A DNA stretch of 64,000 nt from Gonium pectorale (lineage: Eukaryota; Chlorophyta; Chlorophyceae; Chlamydomonadales; Volvocaceae), in assembly GCA_001584585.1 (NCBI GenBank), contig LSYV01000002.1, forward strand, positions 1,943,758 through 2,007,757, in the 5' to 3' direction. This document shows positions 1 through 10,338 of this stretch, piece after piece. The position numbers and the translations under genes are program-made. How positions within the stretch are numbered: the first letter of the stretch is position 1; every line of letters begins with the position of its first letter. The notes below the pieces were generated by a model. It saw only the letters and a program-made list of their open reading frames with translations. It was not told the origin of the DNA and did no database searches.

Positions 1-889
1 TGCTCCTCCAGTCTTCTACCAGTAGCATTTAAGTAGAGCCAGATAAGGGCGTATCCATGCTGTGATAGATCACTCTAATCCAGTTAGCAACTTAGTAACA
101 GGCCTGTCTGCTCTTTTGTCAGTTGCGCAGCGGAAGCGCTTGTCCAGATGAGCGCAAGTTGCGAGAACCGGGGAGCATTGCATCTTCGCAGGCGAACACA
201 CACTACGAGATCCTTCCTCTTATTCCTGCGATCAAAGCGACACGCAGAATACTCCGTCGACGCGTCCAAGACGCCGGAGGAGGGCCTGAGAATGCGGTTG
301 AGGGCGGGCGGGTGAAGCGGCCATCTGAACGGGTTCGTACGAGTTAACTTTAAGCGGGCTTAAGCGACCAGCATTGTAAGCACTGATAGGCAAAGCATGC
401 AATATCTTGAGAGCCTGCTCTTCAGTTACAGCTTTGTCATTCCCATCCTCACCGCTGTAGCCAACCGCCGCCCGGTCGCGTGTCGCCACTTGTCAAAAGT
501 CAGAAGGTTGAGGGCGACAAAAGCACGCGAAAACTGTTCTACAAGGGCAACCAAGGTACTCAACTCCTGCCTACGTGATGCCCAATTGCCTTTGGAAGGA
601 ACAGACGCAACTTTGCTTTGTGAGGCGACTGATTGGAATATGACCCACGGGTCGATCTGCCGCAGGTATCATTTGATTCCCTCTGTTTCGGCTTTAGCGC
701 AACCGAAAGCATGTAGGAGGGGACGAGTCTGCTGTGAACAAACGCGCTTGTCCCAGTTGTTCCGTAAGCAGCACCTGACCATGAACATGGACTATCCTTT
801 AGCGCCTTTCTCTATAACGGTGGGACTTGCCATTTTTCATCTGTATGAGACCAGAATTCCCGCACACTATCCCGCCCCGTTGCCTGCAG
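1..889. other. No gene recognised upstream of the orphan six-cysteine exon
   Basis: Open frames here have no recognisable domain and no consistent splice structure. By comparison with the two intact paralogues downstream, exon 1 (signal peptide) and exon 2 (first four cysteines) of a six-cysteine gene should lie in this stretch. I find no sequence resembling either in any frame. One copy of the 12-mer GACCCACGGGTC lies at 642-653. The same 12-mer sits in intron 1 of both intact paralogues. Confidence 0.5.
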
Positions 890-1018
890 CTGCTGCCACT
901 GGTTGACCTCCATGACCTCCAGGACTGCCTGGCTGAGCCCGGCTACCGTGCTGAGGTCAAGTCGTGGCTCGGCGGCGTGACCACCATCCAAAAGGCGCCA
1001 AAGGACTGCCTGGGTTAA
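890..1018 (+). pseudogene. Orphan terminal exon of the six-cysteine secreted protein family
   Basis: This segment begins right after a TGCCTGCAG acceptor and encodes a close match to the third exon of the two paralogues at 2.1-3.0 and 4.3-5.3 kb. It keeps the DCLAEPGYRAEV core, the WLGGVTTI block and the final cysteine, ending in LG and a TAA stop. It carries a 9-base internal duplication (Asp-Leu-His added before Asp-Leu-Gln) and a changed EAQKAC segment (KAPKDC). No matching signal-peptide or CC-containing exon is visible in the preceding 889 bases, so it looks like a truncated duplicate. Exons 1 and 2 could still lie beyond the window edge if the introns are unusually long. Confidence 0.7.
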
Positions 1019-2083
1019 GCTGCGGGAGCTTATGTCGAGGGTCTGAGACGTACCGTATGCGCTCGTACATTGTAGCGCCTGTCGCAAATTGAGAGGCTCT
1101 GACAGACGCCTAGGATAACGTACAATCTGCAACGGTTGAGCTCATATGGCACATATGAGAGCCATTCAGAACGAAGCATCTGCACATACGTAACAACGTA
1201 AGCCATACACGGGAGCAGCTTGCTCATTGTCAGATGGCCCAGACGATGTACGGTTGTGAAGCGCATGCCATGTTGTGGAGATTCAGGCGCATAAACATAA
1301 CTTCCTCACGGCTATCGTGTTCCTCCGTGCAAGTACGCTTGCCGTGATGTCGTCGGTCATTGATCGGCACCACAACTATCATCCACACCATTGTGATCAT
1401 ACGCTTGCGCATGACACTCAGGGCCTGGTGAGTCTTGGTTGCGTTGCAGTACTCTGTTTATACACATGACAAAGCACTCCTCTTCCGCAGCACATGAATG
1501 TAAGACCACGGGCATCGGTTAGTTGCTGCAGTACGCTGCGGTTTGGGAAGGACTCGGCTCGTTTTCAATTGACGAAAGGCCAATGACCCTTCCCGACGGG
1601 TCACCGCCTTCGTTCTTTCCCTGCAACTGACTGCCCCGCAGCTCCTGCCGGTCGCTGATCCTTCATGGTAAGCCCATGGTAGCCCACGGTAACCTTGCGA
1701 TGAACTGGCGCGCTGAGGACTCGCATTCGCACTCGCACACGTCTCATATGCACAGGTCCACACGGTATTCACGATAAAGCACGGAAGCATGGCACAACAG
1801 CGGTGCTATAATTGCATAAGGATGGTACAAAGAAAGGCAAGACACAAGTGTACAAGCGCCCACGAATGTGCCCACGATGTCTGTTCGGGATGTCGGAACC
1901 TTGGGATCGAAGGAACGTTTGCCCAACCCAAGCGGCCCTCCTACGGCACGACAGCTTCCTCGACCAGGCGCGAGATATACGACTCAGGAGGGTTATAAAA
2001 GGCATCCCGTTTCCAGCTCCCAAAGCACAGTGGACTGCAGCAGCCCGCTCCCTTGTGCCACACCGCATTGATCAATGTGCGCA
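1019..2083. other. Intergenic stretch, nothing recognised
   Basis: No conserved coding exon is visible between the orphan exon and the first intact six-cysteine gene. The last roughly 100 bases before 2084 probably hold the promoter and 5' leader of that gene. Confidence 0.4.
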
Positions 2084-3006
2084 ATGGCCAACCGCCGCAC
2101 CGTCGCCGCTGGCGTGCTCGCCGCCCTCCTGGTGATCGGTCTGGCCACCCAGACCGCACACGGTGCGTGATGAGGTTGCATTCATGGCTATACATGTTAG
2201 CAACGCTAGTTCGTGAAGCATGATCGCGCGATGACACCTGCGCGCGTACGCATCTCAAACATGCGCACCCTGCGTGTCGACCGCGAAGGCCCCTGACGCC
2301 TCGCTTCATACAGCTTCGCTATGTATCAAGCAACTGCCCCAGAGATATCCCTTTCACAATGTTATGCGGAGTGATCTGTCGTCCTGTCGGCCGTCGTGCG
2401 TGGGCCGCCTTCGGAGGCCCAGTGGACGCATCTTGCGACCCACGGGTCGTGCTTCGCTGCCGCGCTGCCAACTCTCTTTCGCTTCAGCCCTTCCCTGCCA
2501 TGATGCAATGAACGCTGACGTCCCACTTTTGCTTTCTACCGTGCTGCCCCTACCGCAGCTGCAACCATACCCAAGTGTGAGGCAGTGCGCGACACGATCG
2601 CCGGCAACCCCAGCGCCCAGGCGTTTAAGGCCTGCGCTGGCAAGAAGCCCATCAGCGTCGAATGCTGCCGAAACGTAAGTACAGAAGCCAAACGGGTTGT
2701 CTTTTAGGTTGCCTCTGTATGGGCGCTATGCAAGCAAGCATATCAGTCCACCCCCACGTTTGCCGTTCTCCGACCTGCGTCCGCTCCTTCGCCCCCTACC
2801 GACATGCCTTTGTTCCCGCTGACAAAATGATTAGTTCGGCACCCACCCTTTTCATTCTTGTGCGATTTGCCCCCCTTCGCCTGCAGCTGCTTCCTCTGGC
2901 CGAGTACCAGGACTGTCTGGCCCAGCCCGAGTATCGGTCGCAGGTCAACGGCTGGCTCGGCGGCGTGACCACTGTTGAGGAGGCGCAGAAGGCCTGCCTC
3001 GGCTAA
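2084..3006 (+). CDS. Small secreted six-cysteine protein, copy 1
   Basis: Three exons, 2084-2162, 2559-2674 and 2887-3006, give a 104-residue protein with matching phases. Residues 1 to about 26 are a signal peptide: MANRR, then a hydrophobic Ala/Leu/Val core, ending ATQTAH. The mature part has six cysteines at 33, 52, 62, 63, 75 and 102, including one CC pair. The C-x-C-x-CC-x-C-x-C spacing recalls plant lipid-transfer/2S-albumin folds but lacks two of their eight cysteines, so no family is assigned. Intron 1 is 396 bases and intron 2 is 212 bases, both GT-AG. The paralogue at 4277-5261 has identical phases and exon lengths. The product is probably extracellular or wall-associated; its role is unknown. 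Confidence 0.82.
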
Positions 3007-4276
3007 GTTGTGGAGCGAGGACGGGATTGCGTGTGCGCCACAGACTGGCCGTCTGGTTAGGGCTGTTGAGAGCGGACGGGACGCTGCTGTTGGGAGCGGA
3101 CGGGACGACCTGCCTCCGCATACATTGAGTTGACGTGGTACTGCAGCTTAGTGCGTATTTGCACTGTCGTTGTTTCGTGCAGTTGACCTTGCGGGCAGAC
3201 GAACGATCAAAGCGGCTCGTTGCGCCAGCTCTGTGGCATGCCTTAGCATGTGCGCATGCTACCGGAAAATGACGTGCTAGCGCACGGTGTCGCTAGGTAG
3301 GAATGTGGCTATACTGGATCACATGTGGGTCGTGCGTGCACCCTGCTCTCAGCTAGTTTACCCGATGAGCCGCACTTGGAAGGGGACCGCTGCTCCATGT
3401 AATACAAGCGGTGAAGCTCCTTGCTGCAGCGCTGTGTTATCCGTTCCGCAGTGCCGAAGACTCCCGCGCAATCCGGGACCTGACTGGCAGTCCAGCGCGC
3501 TGCACCGGGATGCCAAGGACCCTCTGCGCTACGCACAAAGCAGCCCGGCAATCAATGCCCGGTCTTCCTGGCAACGTCTGGCTTGTCCGGCAACAATATA
3601 GCCATCACTCCAGTGGCGCCCAGGGCTCCTGTGCTTGTAATGCGGTTAGTTGCTGAACGATACTGTACCCTTAGTTCAGCTGGAGGACCCTAGCCCGACA
3701 CTGGCAATGGCGCGAGGCCTCAGCCCGAGGCCTCTGGCCTAGCATCCCGGACCGTCATGCCGTACCATAGCGAGGCGTCAGTTAGTTGGTTCTGCCAGCC
3801 CGGCTGGGGCGGCAGCAGCGCTCTGCTTCAGTAGGCTTGTTCTCTGCAACCAATGCTTGCCGATGAGCGCCTCTCAATGGTGGTGGTGGTGGTCTGGTGT
3901 TTGCTTCTGCCTTACACGCTGCGATCATGGGGACCGTGCGGAAGTCCAGACCGTGCGGCGCGTGTATCGATATCGCTCGTGACACCCAAGGGTGCGCCCC
4001 TGTCCACTGCTGGAGGTCACCGTACAGGGGCTGGATTTTGGCCGAGGCCCGAAGTCCACAGCGAAGTCCATAGCAAAAGCGAGAGATGCCTGTCGTCCTT
4101 CGCTATCCTGACAGCCTCGGCGGCTTTACCTCGGGCAATCCGACGTGTCGTGTCGGCGTCTCTACGACATGAGATTCGTGGGAGTGTTTGCAGTGGCGGC
4201 TCTGCCATCGAGCCATCAGCATAACTTGACACCCATCTTCGCGCCCGCCCGCAACGTTCCACCTGATCCAACCACA
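3007..4276. other. Intergenic stretch with a short tandem duplication
   Basis: No gene is recognised. A roughly 20-base direct duplication (GAGCGGACGGGACG core, twice) lies at about 3064-3107, just after the stop of copy 1. TGTAA motifs occur near 3398 and 3636 and could serve as poly(A) signals. Confidence 0.4.
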
Positions 4277-5261
4277 ATGGCCAACCGCCGCACCATCGCC
4301 GCCGGCGTGCTCGCCGCCCTCCTCGTCCTGGCTCTGGCCACCCAGACCGCTCAGGGTGAGTGTTGTGGTCGTATAGCTTGTATCGGTATCAGCCGACCCA
4401 GGGGTGGGTCCACGATGCATGCCCGAGTATGCGCGTGATACAGCATGCCTTTGTATGCCATCTGTATTTTGGGGGACTTGATGCGGACGGCCTACCCCTC
4501 ACCTTTGTGGGCCTGCGGCAGGGCATCGGCATGTGACCCACGGGTCGCTCTGTTGCGATTCGACCCCCTTGCTACTGTCTGGTCCATGCGTGCGCCATGT
4601 GTTGAAATGGAACGACGCATACGACGAGCGTAAGCGCGAAAGTGATGGTGTGCCATGTGGTTAAGTGCGGGCCTTAAACACTTACTTCCTCGACACTGTC
4701 TCTCCCTTCCCTTCTCGCAGCTGCCAAGATGGCAAAGTGTGAGGCGGTGCGCACCACGGTCCCCAGCAACCCCAGCGCCAAGGCGTTCAAGGCCTGCGCC
4801 GCCAAGAAGCCTATCACCGTGGACTGCTGCAGGAACGTGAGTTCCAGGGGCTGGCGCCGAGTATGCAGGATGTCGATTGGCTGTGGATGATCTGCATTGT
4901 ATGAGGAACGTCCCTGGGGGATGGGTTGTCGCCCGGGTCCGGACAAGACCTTGGCCATGGCCTACGTCCTAGGCGGAGGGTGCCGCTGACGGGTGTTAGT
5001 GGTGCTGCATTCGTTGTCTTCAGGTGCACCGTGCACGGCATTGGAGGTTGCCTGGTGTTTGGGCTTTAATCGGAACATCTCCTAGCCAAGAAGGTTTACC
5101 TCTTGCGGTGTTTGCCGTCCGTGCCCCACCCCTGCCTGCAGCTGCTGCCGCTGGCTGACCTCCAGGACTGCCTGGCTGAGCCCGGCTATCGTGCTGAGGT
5201 GGACGCGTGGCTCGGCGGCGCTACCACCATTGCCGAGGCCCAGAAGGCCTGCCTGTCCTAA
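4277..5261 (+). CDS. Small secreted six-cysteine protein, copy 2
   Basis: Three exons, 4277-4355, 4721-4836 and 5142-5261, give 104 residues. The signal peptide (MANRRTIAAGVLAALL start) and all six cysteines (33, 52, 62, 63, 75, 102) are in the same places as in copy 1. Exon lengths of 79, 116 and 120 bases are identical, which shows tandem duplication of a whole gene. The Lys-rich middle (AKKPITVDCC) and the C-terminal WLGG block are the most conserved parts. A TGTAA poly(A) signal sits 76 bases past the stop. The function is unknown; a secreted lipid-binding or wall protein is one possibility, inferred only from cysteine spacing. Confidence 0.84.
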
Positions 5262-5336
5262 GCTCAGAGAGTGAACATACCTCTGAGACGCAAGCTGACG
5301 CAGATAGCTCCCTGGAGCAACAGTACATGCTTAGAC

Positions 5337-5341
5337 TGTAA
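5337..5341 (+). promoter_or_regulatory. TGTAA poly(A) signal of six-cysteine copy 2
   Basis: This is the canonical green-algal polyadenylation pentamer, 76 bases after the stop at 5261 and just before the dispersed repeat at 5363. Confidence 0.6.
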
Positions 5342-5362
5342 CGTCCTTGAGGTTGTATGTCT

Positions 5363-5532
5363 GAGAAACGAAGAATCTGCAGAGAAAGAGGGAGCCCGCC
5401 TCTACGGTCATACACACCCGAAGGCGCGACGTTTCCAGTAGGGCGGGCGGCTACAATTCAAGGCATGTGACGTTCGTCCCGCCCCCCCAAGACCGGCTTA
5501 CCAGCTTACCCGGTTTGTCGGACTTCACCTGG
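5363..5532 (+). repeat. Dispersed repeat DR1, copy 1 (about 170 bp)
   Basis: This is one of six copies of an unnamed dispersed repeat. Shared landmarks in order are AAAGAGGGAGCCCGCCTC, CATACACACCCGAAGGCGCG, TTTCCAGTAGGGCGGGCGG, then GCATGTGACGTTCG, a run of C, ACCAGCTTACCCGG and ACTTCACCTGG. The copy at 44463-44629, in opposite orientation, matches it across nearly the full length. It lies just downstream of six-cysteine copy 2. Confidence 0.8.
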
Positions 5533-6214
5533 TGTACTGCAAGGTTTCAAGGTTGATTGCTCGGATGTGAATTGTTAAATTGCCGAACGGTTGTAACGCT
5601 AGTGCTGTTGTACATGTTAAGCAGGCGCGTACACGGGCGCGTATCTGAAACTCCATTGGCGCAACAACAGTGTGGCTCAAGATGGCGTGATGTATCTGAG
5701 CTCCTGCACGACGTGCATAGCTGCAACCTTGACGGCTGGGCACGCCGAATCATGTAACATGCGGTACGCGCCATCATTCTCAACACGTTATCTCTTGTCT
5801 GCAAGGCCTCACGCCAGTTCCATGTGTACTGCCTTGCAGATAGCCGATTTGCATTAGCAAAGCAGATTTTAGTACTCGCACAGCTGCGCACAGCATACCA
5901 TGTGATGCAGCTGAACGCGGCCAGATGACAGTCTGCGCCCCGCACCCCGCAAGCCCAACATTGCAAGCCCGGAGCATGATCGAGCTGCAGGGATCGTGCC
6001 CCTAGAACACTGACACACAAAATAACCAGTACCGCAGTATCGCAGTAGTTAATGCTAAGAATGGACAATGTACGCCCGACATGGCTTTCGGCTGGGGAGC
6101 CGTTATTTATTTATTTACGCCCTGTGCCCGTCACACAAGCCGCAATTTGCTCGTCTTACAGCAACTCGGTCAAGGGCTTCAACCACGTCTCCACCAACCC
6201 GAGTCCCATGCCCG
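5533..6214. other. Intergenic stretch, nothing recognised
   Basis: The open frames show no conserved domain. The right part is probably the 3' untranslated region of the minus-strand gene ending at 6215. Confidence 0.35.
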
Positions 6215-9056
6215 TCACCACCCCGTCGGCACGTTCCGCCGCGGCAGCGTCTGCTCGGGCGGCAGCTCCAGCGCGCCGCGCGTAACGAGCGGGCCCGCCA
6301 GCAGGGAATGGCTGTTCTCTACCGCAAGCGACGACGCCTGCATAGACGTCTGCGACGCCAGCTCCTGTTGCTGCTGGGGCAACTGCTGCGGTGGTGACGG
6401 CGGGTGGTTCGCCGATGGTGACGGCTGCTGTTGGAGCTCGTGCTGGTAATGCAGGGGCGGCTGCGTCGGTGACCGATGTTGTTGTAGCTGTTGTAGGTGC
6501 GCCCGGTTGTCGATGGGCACGTACACGCCGCGCAGTCCCTTTGGCCCTACGGCGCCGAATGGTAGCGACGAGTGGCCGCCTTGATCTAGCGCCTCTACGA
6601 GGCCCCCTTGCCCAGCGAACCGTGGGTCGGCGCCGCTGTCCCACGCCGCCCCGCCGTCCCCGTACTGCGATGGGGCAGTGTGGCGCTGTCGCTGGGGCTT
6701 GGTGTGAAGGCCCGACATGAGGAACTCCCGGCTCACGCTGCGCACAGGGTCGGGAGGGGGGCCGGGAGGGGGGCCGGGAGGGAGGTGAGCAGTGGGCATG
6801 AGGGAGGAGGGCGAAGCCAAATCTGCGGAAAGGGACCATCACCATGGATGTCAGGACCAGCACGGCCGATCTGCGTGCGCGGGTGAAGCGCCCTGACGCG
6901 GCAAAGCGGGCACGGTGGCTCGACACGGCGGCAGGTGCTGCCGGGTGCTGCTGCCACAGCGCAGACGCAGCACCAGGGAAGGGAACGGCACAACACATGC
7001 AACGCAGACCGCCGTAAGCAGTATACCGAGTGGCGTCATGACCCACACAGGAGGGCCCACCGTAACCAACAACCCACGGCCAATGCCTTCCCTGGCCCGC
7101 ACCTGAAGCCGTTGTCCATTCGCAGCGACGGCGGGATGGTGGGTACCTCCGCCAGGAAAGTCGCGGACGGCAGCGGGAACCAGGCGCCCGTGTTGTGCGG
7201 CTCCGGCGGCGGCAGCGGCACCAGGGACCGGTGCACACTGCTGCCGGGCCGCCGGTACTGCAACTGCTCCTGCTGCGACCGCGACAGTGGCCCCGCCCCT
7301 CCGGCGCCAAGGGCGCCTGCCCCTAGGCCGACACCGCCCTTGGAGGGCAGGGAGACCAGGTGGCTGCGGTGTTGCTGCCCGCGGCCGCGCCCCGGCCCGG
7401 GGTAGGTGGACAGCCCGTGGCCCCGTCGGTGCGGGTGGGTCAAGCTCCGACGGGGGCTGAAGCTGGGATGGCTCGCTGCCTCGGTTTCGGGGCCGCCGGG
7501 CACGGGCATGGAGCCGCCGGAGCGGGGCGAAGGGTCCCCTCCCTCGGCCGCTGTTAGCTGCTCATCGCTGAGAAGGGTCACCGCAATGGGCAGAGCCTTG
7601 GCCTGCCACGTCCCGGCCTGGGGCGGTAAGCGCTGCCAGGTTGCGTTGCCGTCGCCGGCTCTAGCGGCAGTGAACTGTCCGTAGGGGCGGGGCACGCCCC
7701 CGCCGCCGACGCTGTTCACGGCTATGCTGACAAAGTCAATGCTCTGAAGAGACGGCGCTGCCGCCTTGGAGTGCTTGGTGTGGGCGCGATACGGGAGCAT
7801 GGAGGCGGGCGTCGATGTGGACGCGTGAGACGAGCCGTCCCCGCCCAGCAGCTGGCCGGCTTGTGAAGCCGCAAGCGGTCGCAGGCTCAGGTTTGGAACC
7901 TGCGCAGGGAGGCCCCAGCGACCCACGAGGTGAGATAGTGTCCAGTTTGTAGCTGAGAGCCGTGCGTGGCGCTGGGGAAAAGACAAATAGGCCCAGCTGC
8001 GGCATTCCTGCGCACGCACCGCGCCAGCCTGCGCCCCGCCCTTTGAGCTCCCTCNNNNNNNNNNNNNNNNNNNNNNNNNNNNNNNNNNNNNNNNNNNNNN
8101 NNNNNNNNNNNNNNNNNNNNNNNNNNNNNNNNNNNNNNNNNNNNNNNNNNNNNNNNNNNNNNNNNNNNNNNNNNNNNNNNNNNNNNNNNNNNNNNNNNNN
8201 NNNNNNNNNNNNNNNNNNNNNNNNNNNNNNNNNNNNNNNNNNNNNNNNNNNNNNNNNNNNNNNNNNNNNNNNNNNNNNNNNNNNNNNNNNNNNNNNNNNN
8301 NNNNNNNNNNNNNNNNNNNNNNNNNNNNNNNNNNNNNNNNNNNNNNNNNNNNNNNNNNNNNNNNNNNNNNNNNNNNNNNNNNNNNNNNNNNNNNNNNNNN
8401 NNNNNNNNNNNNNNNNNNNNNNNNNNNNNNNNNNNNNNNNNNNNNNNNNNNNNNNNNNNNNNNNNNNNNNNNNNNNNNNNNNNNNNNNNNNNNNNNNNNN
8501 NNNNNNNNNNNNNNNNNNNNNNNNNNNNNNNNNNNNNNNNNNNNNNNNNNNNNNNNNNNNNNNNNNNNNNNNNNNNNNNNNNNNNNNNNNNNNNNNNNNN
8601 NNNNNNNNNNNNNNNNNNNNNNNNNNNNNNNNNNNNNNNNNNNNNNNNNNNNNNNNNNNNNNNNNNNNNNNNNNNNNNNNNNNNNNNNNNNNNNNNNNNN
8701 NNNNNNNNNNNNNNNNNNNNNNNGCACCGCGCCAGCCTGCCGCCCCCGCCCTTTGAGCCTCCCTCCCAAGGCACACAGCCATCACGTGCTGAGCCGAATA
8801 CCTGAGACGTACGAGCCGATGGCACCGCGGGCATTGCGCCTTCTGCAGGCGCCATTGCTAGCGCGTTGCTTGATGAGCGAGACTCCGCAGCGGACGCCGA
8901 CGCCAGCAGTGATTTAATGACGGGCATGTTTGCCTGCGCCTTCGATTGCGCCTTCGAGTAACCACGAGCTGCTGTCAACGTTTCTGAGCTGTAGCCATAG
9001 CAGTTTAAGTGCACAGGTATCTGAAAGCTGGGCGCGGACGCAGGCGACGCGCTCAT
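6215..9056 (-). CDS. Uncharacterised low-complexity Pro/Gln/Ser-rich protein, interrupted by an assembly gap
   Basis: Three phase-compatible exons run from an ATG at 9056: 9056-8802 (85 codons, starts MSASPAS), 7899-7103 and 6737-6215, ending in a TGA. Exon 1 has a moderately ordered N-terminus (IPVHLNCYGYSSETL). Exon 2 holds one ordered block (SIDFVSIAVNSVGG, then PYGQFTAARAGDGNATW) in Gly/Ser/Arg-rich sequence. Exon 3 is Gln/Pro-rich. A 669-base run of N lies in intron 1, so further exons could be hidden. The acceptor before exon 3 is preceded by a C-rich minisatellite. An alternative frame through 6156 exists, but it does not join the 7103 donor in phase. No family was recognised. Confidence 0.5.
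8055..8723. other. Assembly gap of 669 N, flanked by a direct repeat
   Basis: The gap sits inside the first intron of the minus-strand gene. The roughly 35 bases to its left and right are near copies of each other (GCACCGCGCCAGCCTG, then a CCCGCCCTTTGAG block). This suggests an unresolved tandem repeat rather than unique coding sequence. Confidence 0.9.
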
Positions 9057-10338
9057 TCTATTCCGTTTATCTTACAAACTATTGAGTAAACTGTAAGAAG
9101 GCATTAACCATTACAGTACCTAAGCGCCAATGCGCCAGCGAAGCGACTTGTTACGCAGCGTTTCGCGTCTACCAATTTTCCTTTGCACCCTGTTGTATCA
9201 TGACGCAGCAAGATCCGTTGTACTTCTCTCGACGCACTGAGTTGCGCTCCTAGTGCGTCGGCTGCCGTACGCCGTACGCACACGGGAAACCGTCCCGGGT
9301 TAGGACCATGACCCCCGACGCGAGCTGGGGGTCAACTCGCAACTCCCGATAATTCCCGATAATAACTCTTGATGAAAAAAACATCGGTGCTTGATACACC
9401 GGTTTCCCCGCCAAAGCAAAGGCACGTGGACGCACGCGCAGCCGAGTAGTGTTTGGGCGACACGCTCTCCGTTACACGGGCAAAACTTGCCCAGCCGTGT
9501 CTACATATGAACACATCAGACATGGTAGCCTGCATGTCCAGACAGGAATACGCAACACACAACCTCCACTCCAACCAGCCTGCCCCAGTTCGCGAGGCAC
9601 ATGTTGCCTCCCACGCATTGTCAGAGGAACACCTGCTGCCGCGCTTTCAGACCTCGGCCCAAACCCAGCCTGCATCGATGCGCCGGCATAGAAGAGCCAC
9701 CTCTTGCCTCCCTCCCGCGCGCTCGTGAGGCATATCCCATCATATCCGCTGTTTTTCTAACTTCTAGCCTTCATGCTTCCCTGCACGAGCCTTATCTCAC
9801 ATACGGTGCACTCTCGGGCGAGTCACCGCTGCGTAGCCATAGCCATGCAGGCCGCCAAACGAAACAGGAACAACTGCTCTCAACTTCCTACAACAGCACA
9901 ATGGCGCGTGCACTGGTGGGCCGGGAACGCTATTATACACCATGCGCTGCCCTGAAGACGAGCATACCTAGCTCCGTACAAACTGCTCCGTGCAGCAGAG
10001 AGCCATGCGCCTCTCGCTCCCGCTCCGGTTGCATGCAAACGCAAAGCAATACCACGACTCGTGCAAGGCGGCACGGTCTCATCCGCTCCGCCTGGTCCAC
10101 TGCTTGCGGCAGCGACTGGGCCTCAGCAGGGATCGGGCGTGCCCCTTCGCCATCCAGCCACCTCTCTCCCAAGGCCCCTGCCTTGGTGCGACGGCTCCCA
10201 AGGTTCGGCATTTGAATCCTTGAAGGTCAGTGCTCGAGGTCTGGTCCATGTGGGCTGCGGGGGTCAAGGTGCCGCGCTGCGCTCCAATGCTCACAAGAGC
10301 GGTCGGGGTGGCGCCAGCGACGGGCTTGGCGCCTGGCA
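9057..10338. other. Intergenic stretch between two minus-strand genes
   Basis: It holds the promoter side of the low-complexity gene (starting 9056) and the 3' region of VPS24 (stop at 10339). The bases just above 9057 are AT-rich for this window. No coding exon or RNA gene was recognised. Confidence 0.4.

Noticed and set aside
7036..9056. Minus-strand open frames running through the N gap
   Set aside because: They are open only because N codons are not counted as stops. Only the spliced parts at 9056-8802 and 7899-7103 were kept.
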